From: Sipunculus nudus
Lineage: Eukaryota > Annelida > Sipuncula > Golfingiida > Sipunculidae
Direction of reading: 5' to 3'
DNA length: 64,000 nt
Assembly (NCBI GenBank): GCA_026874595.1
Contig: JAPPUL010000086.1
Coordinates: 62,001 to 126,000 of the forward strand
Position numbers and translations under genes: made by a program. This document shows, piece by piece, positions 55,290-63,304 of this stretch. The stretch's first letter is position 1; each line of letters starts with the position of its first letter. The notes below the pieces were generated by a model. The model was not told the DNA's origin and did not search any database. It saw nothing but the letters and a program-made list of their open reading frames with translations.

Positions 55290-55871
55290 TCAAAACCCAA
55301 ACACATTCTTACGCCTTATCCTAGGAAACTCATATATCGTCCCATAAGAAACCACTTCGGACTTCGCATGTCCTCCCATTACAAGCTCTTCTAACATATC
55401 CTGTGACTGCTCAACTGATATATTTACTTCCGTTGCCACATCCAAAGCACTAACTCGCCCTCCACAAGCTCGGGCACACTCTAGTATCTTCTTCTTCATT
55501 AGGTCATTATCATAAACACTTTTAAAACTACTAAACTCATATACGTAAAGTCCCCTATCGGATAGCTTAAGCTCTGCATAGCCCTTTGCCACTAGCTTTT
55601 CAAGCTCCCCCTTCGACCGCTCTACCTCCGTGCCTGTTTCCATTGCAAGCGAAAATGCACTCAAAACTCCTCCCCTTTCTTTGGCTATCTGCAAAATGTC
55701 TTGCTCTTTTAATGTATAATAGCTCTTCCTTCTAAATAGCTTTTCTAGCAACTCCTTCGCTCTTACATACATACCCCCGTCCTCACCAGGGCCACCATCC
55801 CCTTTTATAAACCGTTTGTATATCTGGTAAGTTGCGTAGGCCAATAGCAAAATAAACAAAAACTTAAGCAT
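55290..55871 (-). CDS. Membrane-anchored protein with two winged-helix-like repeats
   Basis: 193 residues. An N-terminal membrane helix (FLFILLLAYATYQIY) is followed by two tandem copies of a winged-helix-like domain, about 57-115 (ILQIAKERGGVLSAFSLAME and GLYVYEF) and about 128-185 (ILECARACGGRVSALDVATE and GTIYEFP). No family is recognised. An N-terminal anchor on a DNA-binding-type fold would place the domains on the cytoplasmic side and suggests membrane-linked regulation; a protein-protein role is equally possible. The ATG has AGAAGA upstream. Confidence 0.7.
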   Translation of the reverse strand: MLKFLFILLLAYATYQIYKRFIKGDGGPGEDGGMYVRAKELLEKLFRRKSYYTLKEQDILQIAKERGGVLSAFSLAMETGTEVERSKGELEKLVAKGYAELKLSDRGLYVYEFSSFKSVYDNDLMKKKILECARACGGRVSALDVATEVNISVEQSQDMLEELVMGGHAKSEVVSYGTIYEFPRIRRKNVFGF

Positions 55872-55990
55872 TCTTCTTTTCCATTTTACTTTATAAATAA
55901 AGCCCCTTTTTTTAATAACTTAATAATTATATTTTTATTTATCCTTAAAAATAACAAAATAGCAAATCTACAAAATAAAGGATAACTCTT

Positions 55991-57106
55991 TTGAAAACTG
56001 TAAATCTAAACCTTAAAAAACAACTTGACCTCTCTTATAAAATATTAATCAATCAAGGCGCTTTTGAAACTATTCCAGATACTATTTCTCAAAACCAAAA
56101 CCTTAAAGAAAGAAAAATCCTAATCTTAACTGACTCAAATGTTTTTCCCCTATATGGTAAGAGCTTGTTACAAAGCCTTGCAAATAAAGGGCTTTCAGCA
56201 TGGATATTCTATTTTGAGGCCGGAGAAAAACAAAAGAATATTAATACCAAAATCAAAATAGAAAGCTTTATGTTCGAAAATAAGTTTACTCGCGATAGTT
56301 TTATAATTGCTTTGGGAGGCGGCGTTGTCGGCGACCTTGGGGGCTTTACAGCTGCTACTTTTAATCGAGGCATACCTTTTATTCAAGTTCCAACCTCTTT
56401 ACTTGCTCAAATAGATAGCAGCATAGGTGGCAAAACCGGTATTGACACTAAGTATGGCAAAAACTTAATCGGAGCCTTCCATCAACCTCTTTGTGTTATA
56501 ATTGACCCTAATACTTTAGATTCTCTGCCTGATAAAGACTTTAGGGCCGGCATGGCCGAGGTCATTAAACATGCTATTATCAAAGATAAGAACCTGTTTA
56601 TGGTAATAGAAAAGAACAAAGACAAAATACTTGCAAAGAATAAAAGTATCTTGTCTTGTCTTATTGAACGCAATTGCATAATAAAGCGAGAGGTTGTACA
56701 GCTTGATGAAAAAGAAGGTAATATTAGAAAGATATTAAACTTTGGACATACCATAGGGCACGCAATTGAAAGCATTATGGACTACGGTATGCTGCATGGA
56801 GAGTGCGTTGCAATTGGCATGATTGTGGAATCTCTTATCTCAAGTAAGATGGGTTATCTAAAAAACAAAGACTTAGAAAGAATTAAAAAGCTTCTAAAGG
56901 ACTTTGGTTTACCTATATCCATACCAAATAATCTATTACCTGAGGATATTTTAAAGGCTACATTCCTTGATAAAAAGACATTTAAAAATAAAGTGCATTA
57001 CTCATTGCCAAGAAATATTGGTTCTATGGTTTGTCTTGATTCTAATCTTTTTTCTTTAAGCGTTTGTGATGATATCGTTTTACAAGCTATTAAAGAATCA
57101 TACTAA
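55991..57106 (+). CDS. aroB: 3-dehydroquinate synthase
   Basis: NAD-dependent cyclisation of DAHP to 3-dehydroquinate, second step of the shikimate pathway. The NAD/metal signature is complete: ALGGGVVGDLGGFTAATFNRG, PTSLLAQIDSSIGGKTGID, the Glu/His of GMAEVIKHAIIKD, and ILNFGHTIGHAIES with HGECVAIGM (His zinc ligands). Length 371 is normal. The start is TTG with AAAGGA upstream. It keeps the pyrimidine-rich composition of the local + strand. It overlaps the convergent Xer gene by 9 bp. Confidence 0.95.
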   Translation: MKTVNLNLKKQLDLSYKILINQGAFETIPDTISQNQNLKERKILILTDSNVFPLYGKSLLQSLANKGLSAWIFYFEAGEKQKNINTKIKIESFMFENKFTRDSFIIALGGGVVGDLGGFTAATFNRGIPFIQVPTSLLAQIDSSIGGKTGIDTKYGKNLIGAFHQPLCVIIDPNTLDSLPDKDFRAGMAEVIKHAIIKDKNLFMVIEKNKDKILAKNKSILSCLIERNCIIKREVVQLDEKEGNIRKILNFGHTIGHAIESIMDYGMLHGECVAIGMIVESLISSKMGYLKNKDLERIKKLLKDFGLPISIPNNLLPEDILKATFLDKKTFKNKVHYSLPRNIGSMVCLDSNLFSLSVCDDIVLQAIKESY

Positions 57107-57123
57107 TAAAATCATACTAATAA
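57096..57123. repeat. 14-bp tandem duplication over the convergent aroB/xer stops
   Basis: Two copies of aatcatactaataa, the first holding the aroB stop (TAA at 57104-57106). On the minus strand the same bases encode the last residues of the Xer protein (ISMILLV). Confidence 0.88.
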
Positions 57124-58087
57124 ACTTCATACTGATATTGCTTCCGAGTGGATGATACTTTGCATGTGCCTCCCGCAGATTCTTTCTATTTACATGCGTA
57201 TAGACTGTTGTAGTTGTTATGCTTTCATGCCCAAGCAGCTCCTGTATAGTCCGTAGGTCAGCTCCGGCCTCAAGAAGGTGTGTTGCAAATGAATGTCTTA
57301 GTGTGTGAGGACTTACACTCTTCTCAAGACCAAGTTCACGTGCATAAGCTTTTATTATCTTCCAAACTCCTTTTCGACTTAGTTGCCCTCCCCTTTTAGC
57401 ATTCACAAATACATATGAATGTGTTTGCATTTTAAGAAACTTTGGACGTACATTTAAAAGATATTCTATAATATAATCACGTGCGCGGCTTGATATCGGG
57501 ACTAACCTTTGTTTTTCACCCTTACCATCAACAAGTAACATATCCTCTTCAAAGTAAAATGAATTAACCTTACAATTTACAAGCTCGCTTATTCGAAGCC
57601 CACAGGAATACATAAGTTCAAGAATCGCCCTATCACGAATTCCTATATAGGTAGATGTCGATGGCAAGTCTATTAATTTATCAACTTCCTCTATTTTAAG
57701 GCTATATGGCATGCGAAATGGCTTGCTCTGGGCTCTAACTCCTTTAAGAGGATTGTCTTTTATAACTTCCTCAAGTATTAGAAAGCTATAAAACAAGTTT
57801 AAACTAGAGTGTATTCGAGATAATGTCCTGCCCTCAAGCCTATCCTTCCCTAATCGATATACAAAATATTTGCTTATATCGTGTGATGAGATTAGACTAA
57901 AATCTGTACCCTCTTTATCCAAAAACGAGAAGAATATCTCAAGATCGCTCCTATAAGCTTTTAACGTATTATCAGAAAGTCCCTTCTCAAGTTTTATATA
58001 TCTTATAAAAGCTCTTAAGTTACTTGTTCTATCTTCTTTTTTAGGATCTTCTTTTATATCTTCTTTTCTATCTTCTTTATATGCCAA
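57098..58087 (-). CDS. xerD: Tyrosine recombinase XerC/XerD
   Basis: Site-specific recombinase that resolves chromosome dimers. The N-terminal SAM-like core-binding domain (about 25-110) has the XerD pattern YIKLEKGLSDNTLKAYRSDL; the catalytic domain shows Arg of YSCGLRISELVN, the central Lys of DGKGEKQRLVP, HTLRHSFATHLLEAG (HxxR) and the His/Tyr of LLGHESITTTTVYTHV. The N-terminus has a KEDR/KEDI/KEDP/KEDR repeat ahead of the domain. The last few residues (ISMKFISMILLV) come from the tandem duplication at 57096-57123. TTG start with a weak AGGT upstream; the paralogue (C or D) is not settled. Confidence 0.93.
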   Translation of the reverse strand: MAYKEDRKEDIKEDPKKEDRTSNLRAFIRYIKLEKGLSDNTLKAYRSDLEIFFSFLDKEGTDFSLISSHDISKYFVYRLGKDRLEGRTLSRIHSSLNLFYSFLILEEVIKDNPLKGVRAQSKPFRMPYSLKIEEVDKLIDLPSTSTYIGIRDRAILELMYSCGLRISELVNCKVNSFYFEEDMLLVDGKGEKQRLVPISSRARDYIIEYLLNVRPKFLKMQTHSYVFVNAKRGGQLSRKGVWKIIKAYARELGLEKSVSPHTLRHSFATHLLEAGADLRTIQELLGHESITTTTVYTHVNRKNLREAHAKYHPLGSNISMKFISMILLV

Positions 58088-58113
58088 AGCAATTTAACCT
58101 ATACTTTATTGGC

Positions 58114-59331
58114 TTAAAAATCAAAGAAATGTCCCATCTTTTTTTGCTTGGTTTTAAGATAAGCTTTATTTTCTTTACTTGCCTCAACCACTATCGGCAC
58201 CCGCTTTACCACATCTAAATGATAGCCTTTTATTGCTATTATCTTTTTTGGATTGTTTGTAAGAAGTTTTATTTTTGTAAGACCAAGGTCCTTTAAAATC
58301 TGTGCTCCAAGCCCATAATCCCTTAAGTCCTCACTAAAACCAAGTTCCCGATTAGCCTCAACCGTATCAAGACCCTTATCCTGCAAGGCGTATGCTTTTA
58401 TTTTATTATGAAGACCTATTCCACGTCCCTCCTGACGCATATAAAGACAGACCCCTGCTCCCTCAGAAGATATTATCTTCAATGCCATATCAAGCTGAGT
58501 ACCACAATCACAACGTAATGAAGAAAATACATCACCTGTTATACATTCTGAGTGTACCCTAACAAGAACAGATTCACGGCTTTTTATATCACCGTATACA
58601 AGTGCTATATGCTCTTTAGTATCTATTTCGTTTTTGTATACTATTATCTTAAACTCGCCATATACTGTAGGCAAGTTTGCCTGGCTTGCACGCTCGATAA
58701 GCTTTTCTCGCTGCCTCCTATATTCTATTATCTGGGCAATAGATACTATCTTAAGATTATGTTCCTTAGCAAACTTCTTAAGATCGCTCATTCGGGCCAT
58801 TGTCCCATCATCGTTCATAATCTCACATATAACAGAACCTGGATATAACCCTGCAAGATTACAAAGGTCTATAGAGCCTTCCGTTTGGCCTGCCCTTACC
58901 AAAACTCCTCCTTTTTTCGCTTTAAGTGGAAATATATGTCCAGGACGTGCTAAACTACTTGGGAGTGTAGCAGGATCTATTAAGTCTTTTACTGTTTTTG
59001 CTCTGTCTTTTGCTGATATTCCTGTTGTGGTACCTTCCTTTGCATCAACTGAGATTGTAAATGCTGTACTAAAGGAGGCTGTATTTCGGCTTACCATTTG
59101 GTCAAGTTCTAAATATGTAAGTCGTTCGGGAGTTAGGGGAACGCAGATAAGTCCTCGGGCGTACTTTGCCATAAAGTTAATAACGTCCGCTGTACAATGT
59201 TCGGCTGCTATTACAAGATCTCCTTCATTTTCCCTATCCTCCTTATCTACTAATATAACCATCTTGCCTTGCTTAAAATCCTCTATAACTTCATCCAAAG
59301 GAGAAAGTCCGGCTCCAACATCAAAACTCAT
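58114..59331 (-). CDS. ribBA: Bifunctional 3,4-dihydroxy-2-butanone-4-phosphate synthase / GTP cyclohydrolase II
   Basis: Supplies both branches of riboflavin synthesis. The N-terminal RibB domain (about 1-205) has [17 protein letters not shown] and the [19 protein letters not shown] stretch; the C-terminal RibA domain has the zinc-binding [35 protein letters not shown] and LTNNPKKI. Both active sites look complete over 405 residues. AAGGA precedes the ATG. I found no FMN riboswitch consensus in the leader. It is not linked to other rib genes apart from ribF far upstream. Confidence 0.97.
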   Translation of the reverse strand: MSFDVGAGLSPLDEVIEDFKQGKMVILVDKEDRENEGDLVIAAEHCTADVINFMAKYARGLICVPLTPERLTYLELDQMVSRNTASFSTAFTISVDAKEGTTTGISAKDRAKTVKDLIDPATLPSSLARPGHIFPLKAKKGGVLVRAGQTEGSIDLCNLAGLYPGSVICEIMNDDGTMARMSDLKKFAKEHNLKIVSIAQIIEYRRQREKLIERASQANLPTVYGEFKIIVYKNEIDTKEHIALVYGDIKSRESVLVRVHSECITGDVFSSLRCDCGTQLDMALKIISSEGAGVCLYMRQEGRGIGLHNKIKAYALQDKGLDTVEANRELGFSEDLRDYGLGAQILKDLGLTKIKLLTNNPKKIIAIKGYHLDVVKRVPIVVEASKENKAYLKTKQKKMGHFFDF

Positions 59332-59837
59332 ATAACTGTCCTTAAATATACTTTACTAACTAAATATTCTTTAAAAATGATCTATATTAAATTAATTTAA
59401 TAAAATACTAAACAATTTTAAAAAAGATGGGAAATATATAAATATACGCTTTAGAATAATAACCTATTGTTTATATAGTATAAGTATAGGATTGTAAGTT
59501 GCTAATACCTGATTCAGCCCTAACAAATTAGCTTGATATTTCAAGCCCAGTGAATAAGTTCGGGTGTTTTCAAACTAAGAAGGCTTGTTATGCAAAAAAA
59601 ATACTTTTTTTCAATAAAATATTTCCTATTTTATAAAGTTTTAGTTATCTTGTAGGACCTATTCAAATAATGTTATACGTTTCTTATTCATAAATGTTCA
59701 AATATGAGAGAGTCCAAAACAATAAAAGTTTTCTAAAAGGTATTTTAAAGCTTATTTAGATAGTAGTGCTTTATAGAAAGCATCTTCTTAAGATTGATAA
59801 AGGTATTAATAAAGATCATGTTGGACTTGTAATAAGT
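59332..59837. other. 506-bp non-coding spacer before the tRNA-ribosomal protein cluster
   Basis: No reading frame of note on either strand. A 6-bp perfect stem (gcttga/tcaagc, within 59531-59546) and a weaker CCC/GGG stem (within 59547-59566) lie near the middle; they could be part of a leader or small RNA on either strand. The base composition of the + strand turns from pyrimidine-rich to purine-rich here. The promoter for the tRNA genes must lie in the right end. Confidence 0.5.
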
Positions 59838-59910
59838 GCCCGTGTAGCTCAGTTGGTAGAGCACTTGCATGGTAAGCAAGTTGTCACCAGTTCAAATCTG
59901 GTCATGGGCT
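59838..59910 (+). tRNA. tRNA-Thr (anticodon GGT)
   Basis: Full cloverleaf: acceptor GCCCGTG with CATGGGC (one G-T pair), D arm GCTCAGTTGGTAGAGC, anticodon stem CTTGC/GCAAG with loop ATGGTAA, T arm CCAGTTCAAATCTGG and discriminator T. CCA is not encoded. It reads ACC and ACT codons. Confidence 0.97.
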
Positions 59911-59979
59911 TGCTGTATGTTAAATTTAAATGAGAAGGTGCTTTATATATATATATTTAGCTTTGGCTATTAAGAATAT

Positions 59980-60053
59980 AGGTCTGTAGCTCAATTTGGC
60001 AGAGCACTGGTCTCCAAAACCAGGTGTTGTGGGTTCAAGTCCCGCCAGGCCTG
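59980..60053 (+). tRNA. tRNA-Trp (anticodon CCA)
   Basis: Acceptor AGGTCTG with CAGGCCT, D arm GCTCAATTTGGCAGAGC, anticodon stem CTGGT/ACCAG with loop CTCCAAA, T arm GTGGGTTCAAGTCCCGC, discriminator G. CCA is not encoded. Position immediately before secE is the common bacterial arrangement. Confidence 0.98.
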
Positions 60054-60118
60054 AGCTATAACTTAGTGTTTTTTTAGTATTTTGCTGATGTTATTATAAG
60101 GTATATAGGTTATATAGA

Positions 60119-60373
60119 TTGAAGAAAAAAGAGACAGTAAGAAAAGAGGCTGGGAAAAAGAAGGGAAAGGTGGCAACGTATGTGGGGGAGTCTTTGGGTG
60201 AGCTTAAAAAGGTAAGCTGGCCAAGAAAGGAGGAGGTTGTAAATTCTACAATAGTGGTAATTACTCTAATAATAATAATATCCCTAATACTTAGCGTATT
60301 TGACATAGGTGTTAGCAAGGCAGTAGAATATTTATTTGAGCCTGTGGCAAGTTTTATCTTGTTTTGGCTTTAG
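60119..60373 (+). CDS. secE: Preprotein translocase subunit SecE
   Basis: Essential partner of SecY. 84 residues with the conserved cytoplasmic amphipathic helix (YVGESLGELKKVSWPRKEEV) and one membrane helix (TIVVITLIIIISLILSVFDI). This is the one-helix form. The start is TTG at 60119-60121 with a weak ATAGGT upstream. Confidence 0.95.
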   Translation: MKKKETVRKEAGKKKGKVATYVGESLGELKKVSWPRKEEVVNSTIVVITLIIIISLILSVFDIGVSKAVEYLFEPVASFILFWL

Positions 60374-60395
60374 GTTTTGTTTTAAAAAAATAGTA

Positions 60396-60956
60396 ATGGC
60401 AAAGAATTGGTATATCTTACATGTTTACTCAGGGCATGAGAATAAGGTAAGTGAAAACATAGAGCATAATTTAAAACGTCAAGAAGTAGGGAAGTATATA
60501 GGAGAAGTAAAAATACCTATAGAGAATACGGTAGAGCTTAGGAATGGCAAGAAGCAGCAGGTAAAGAAGAAGTTTTTCCCAGGGTATATATTAGTTGAGA
60601 TGGACCTTCCAGACTCGCAAGAGCAATGGCAAAGCGTATGTAATGCTATAGTACGTCTTCAGAGTGTAACAGGATTTGTGGGGACTATAGCCAAAGAAAA
60701 GCCTGTCCCTATCCCTAAAAAAGAAGCTCAGGAGATCTTGCAAAGAATGGGCGCAATTAAAACACCTTCAACTTACGTGCAAAAAATATCATTTCTTGAA
60801 GGGGAGCTTGTTCGCGTAAAAGATGGTCCGTTTGCAAATTTCAGCGGAGCGATAGAATATATAAATCATGAAAAGGGAAAGGTTCGGATTAAGGTTGATA
60901 TATTTGGGCGCTCAACGCCTATAGAGCTTGATTTTTATCAAGTTGAAGCATTGTAG
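60396..60956 (+). CDS. nusG: Transcription termination/antitermination protein NusG
   Basis: Binds RNA polymerase and couples it to Rho or the ribosome. The NGN domain (MAKNWYILHVYSGHENKV to about 115, with FFPGYILVEM) is followed by a KOW domain (EGELVRVKDGPFANFSGAIE). Length 186 is normal. The frame is open further upstream, but the ATG at 60396 gives the family N-terminus (MAKNWYI) and clears secE; the longer form would overlap secE out of frame. Confidence 0.97.
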   Translation: MAKNWYILHVYSGHENKVSENIEHNLKRQEVGKYIGEVKIPIENTVELRNGKKQQVKKKFFPGYILVEMDLPDSQEQWQSVCNAIVRLQSVTGFVGTIAKEKPVPIPKKEAQEILQRMGAIKTPSTYVQKISFLEGELVRVKDGPFANFSGAIEYINHEKGKVRIKVDIFGRSTPIELDFYQVEAL

Positions 60957-60995
60957 GAATTGTAAATTGATAAATAGGAGAGTAAATAAAAGCAG

Positions 60996-61415
60996 ATGTC
61001 AAAGAAGGTAGCGTCATTAATAAAACTTCAGTTGCCAGCTGGTAAAGCAAATCCATCCCCCCCTGTGGGGCCTGCGCTTGGGCAGCATGGAGTAAATATA
61101 ATGGATTTTTGCAAAGCGTTCAACGCTGCAACAAAAGACAAAGGAGAAACAATAATCCCTGTAGTGATAACAGTATACCAGGATAGGAGTTTTGATTTTA
61201 TATTAAAATCTCCCCCAGCAGCGGTCCTAATAAAAGAGGCGCTAAAGCTCCAAAAAGGTGCTCCAAATTCACTTAAGAAGGTAGGTACGATAACAGAAGA
61301 GCAGCTTGAAAGCATAGCAAAACTAAAGATGAGTGATTTAAATGCAAATTCAATTGAGTCTGCCAAAAACATAATAAAAGGCACAGCACGTAGTATGGGC
61401 GTCTATCTTAAATAA
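60996..61415 (+). CDS. rplK: 50S ribosomal protein L11
   Basis: Part of the GTPase-associated centre of the 50S subunit. Signatures: [35 protein letters not shown] and the C-terminal RNA-binding part ending [11 protein letters not shown]. Length 139. An AGGAGAG site lies before the ATG. Confidence 0.99.
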   Translation: MSKKVASLIKLQLPAGKANPSPPVGPALGQHGVNIMDFCKAFNAATKDKGETIIPVVITVYQDRSFDFILKSPPAAVLIKEALKLQKGAPNSLKKVGTITEEQLESIAKLKMSDLNANSIESAKNIIKGTARSMGVYLK

Positions 61416-61499
61416 AAAGCATTTGAATAATGTTATAGAGCGATAAAATAGAAATGCTAAATGTCAATCGCAATTAAAATAAAAATAGGAGATAGTGCA

Positions 61500-62198
61500 T
61501 TGAAAAGGAGCAAAAGATACGATGAGGCATCTAAGGGGGTGGATAGCAAGGCAATTGGGCTTGATGAGGCAACTCAGCTTGTAAAGGAGCTATCAAATGA
61601 GAAGAGTAAAGTAAAATTCGAGGAGAGCGTAGAGCTTGCAATAAATCTAAACTTGAAAGCAAAACACACGGTTCGAGGGACACTAACGTTACCGCACCAA
61701 TCGGCTAAAAGTCAAGAGTCTAAAATGATATTGGTATTCGCAAAGGGAGAAAAAGCCCAAGAAGCAGAGGAGGCAGGGGCAAGTTATGTAGGGGATCAGG
61801 ATTTAGTTGATAAAATAAAGGGTGGCTGGGTGGAATTTGATGTTGCAATAGCGACTCCAGACATGATGAAAGAGGTAGGGAAGCTTGGTCCAATACTTGG
61901 CAGGCGCGGACTTATGCCAAATCCAAAGACAGGAACAGTAACAATGAACTTAAAGTCGGCAATACAGGAGTTCAAAGCAGGGAAAACAGAATATAAGGCA
62001 GACAAAACAGGGATAGTACATTTAAAGATAGGAACAGTCTCAATGAAAAGTGAAGAGCTTGCGGGTAATGCGAAAAGCCTTTACAAAGAGGTTTTGAAGA
62101 AAAAGCCAACAGATTTAAAAGGTGAGTATATAAAAAGCGTAAGTCTTTCATCGACTATGGGTCCTGGTGTAAAGCTTTTGCATGGAAGTTTAGTATAA
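61500..62198 (+). CDS. rplA: 50S ribosomal protein L1
   Basis: Forms the L1 stalk at the tRNA exit site; in many bacteria it also represses its own mRNA. Core motifs include LGPILGRRGLMPNPKTGTV and FKAGKTEYKADKTGIVH. The TTG at 61500-61502 is chosen because AGGAG lies 8 bases upstream and the protein then begins MKRSKRYDEASK with 232 residues, the usual length; an ATG at 61461 has no ribosome-binding site and would add 13 residues. Confidence 0.96.
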   Translation: MKRSKRYDEASKGVDSKAIGLDEATQLVKELSNEKSKVKFEESVELAINLNLKAKHTVRGTLTLPHQSAKSQESKMILVFAKGEKAQEAEEAGASYVGDQDLVDKIKGGWVEFDVAIATPDMMKEVGKLGPILGRRGLMPNPKTGTVTMNLKSAIQEFKAGKTEYKADKTGIVHLKIGTVSMKSEELAGNAKSLYKEVLKKKPTDLKGEYIKSVSLSSTMGPGVKLLHGSLV

Positions 62199-62248
62199 AT
62201 AGTTTATTTTAATGAATAGAAATAGATAATGTGGAGATAAAAAAGCGG

Positions 62249-62767
62249 ATGGCAACAGAAAAGAAAGTAGAAACAGTAAATAAGCTACTTGGGATATTGG
62301 ATGAGTATGAAAGTTTTATAATAACAGACTATAGGGGTTTGACGGTAGAGCAACTTACTAAGCTTAGGCGCGAGTTGCTTGAGAATGGTGCTATATATCA
62401 GGTGGTAAAGAATAATTTAATTAAGATAGCAGTAGGAAACAAAAAAATAGAGGGGCTTGATGAATATTTTAGCGGGCCAACAGCAATAGCCTTTGCAAAG
62501 GATGATCCGATAAACACAAGCAAGATACTCTCACAATATGTAAAAAAGACAAACATATTGAAGCTCAAAGGAGGTTATAGTAGTGGAGAGATATTGAGTG
62601 GTGAAGATGTTATAAAACTATCAAAGTTACCAAGTCGTGAAGTGTTGATAGGAAGGTTTTTAGGGGGTTTGAAGGGGCCGTTATATGGGCTTTCGAATGT
62701 TTTTATGTCTTTACGGCGTAATTTAGTATATGCATTAAGTGAGATCTCAAAGAGCAAAAATAAATAA
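62249..62767 (+). CDS. rplJ: 50S ribosomal protein L10
   Basis: Anchors the L7/L12 dimers to the 50S base. N-terminal rRNA-binding domain (LLGILDEYESFIITDYRGLTVEQL, LRRELLENGAIYQVVKNNL) and the C-terminal L12-binding helix. The ATG at 62249 gives MATEKKVETVNKLL; a GTG at 62231 would add six residues but has no ribosome-binding site. GGAG lies 12 bases before the ATG, rather far. Confidence 0.95.
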   Translation: MATEKKVETVNKLLGILDEYESFIITDYRGLTVEQLTKLRRELLENGAIYQVVKNNLIKIAVGNKKIEGLDEYFSGPTAIAFAKDDPINTSKILSQYVKKTNILKLKGGYSSGEILSGEDVIKLSKLPSREVLIGRFLGGLKGPLYGLSNVFMSLRRNLVYALSEISKSKNK

Positions 62768-62831
62768 AAAAATAAAAATCTAACAAGTTATACATAATAT
62801 AAAAATGTTTAAAGTAAAGGAGAAATAAAAG

Positions 62832-63233
62832 ATGTCGACTACTACAAAACTAAAAGTAGATGATATAGTAGAAGCAGTAAAGGGAATGACAATGGTTGAG
62901 GTATCGGAGTTGGTTAAAAGGCTTGAGGAGGAATTTGGTGTAAGTGCGCAAGCGCCTGTTGCTCTACAAGCAGTAGGAGGAGTGGATACAGGGGAAGGCG
63001 AGGCTGGAGGAGCCGCAGAGCAAACTGAGTTTTCAGTAATACTAGTTAGTGCAGGGGGTAATAAGATACCAGTTATAAAGGAGGTGCGGGGGATAACCGG
63101 GCTTAGTTTGAAAGAAACAAAAGACTTGGTAGAGGCAGGTGGTAAGCCAATAAAGGAAAAAATCAGTAAAGAGGAGGCAGAACAATTAAAAGAAAAACTT
63201 GAAGGAGTTGGTGCAACGGTAGAAATAAAATAG
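62832..63233 (+). CDS. rplL: 50S ribosomal protein L7/L12
   Basis: Multi-copy stalk protein that recruits translational GTPases. N-terminal dimerisation helix ([20 protein letters not shown]), Ala/Gly-rich hinge, and the C-terminal domain ([43 protein letters not shown]-type stretch). At 133 residues it is normal in length. AAGGAG lies 9 bases before the ATG. Confidence 0.98.
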   Translation: MSTTTKLKVDDIVEAVKGMTMVEVSELVKRLEEEFGVSAQAPVALQAVGGVDTGEGEAGGAAEQTEFSVILVSAGGNKIPVIKEVRGITGLSLKETKDLVEAGGKPIKEKISKEEAEQLKEKLEGVGATVEIK

Positions 63234-63304
63234 CAAACAAATAGTAAAACAAAAGGGCGCTGTGACCCATTATAACAAAAAATCAAAAATGCTAGGGAGT
63301 GTAC

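Noticed and set aside
58634-59335. 233-residue open frame on + opposite ribBA
   Set aside because: Antisense shadow of the conserved RibB domain; it has no recognisable domain or start signal of its own.
59332-59450. FMN riboswitch in the ribBA leader
   Set aside because: None of the conserved FMN boxes (AGGGGC, GGTGAAATTCC, CCGACGGT) is present on the minus strand.
60051-60075. Terminator after tRNA-Trp
   Set aside because: A 5-bp stem (ctgag/cttag) before seven T bases exists, but it overlaps the tRNA 3' end and is too weak to call.
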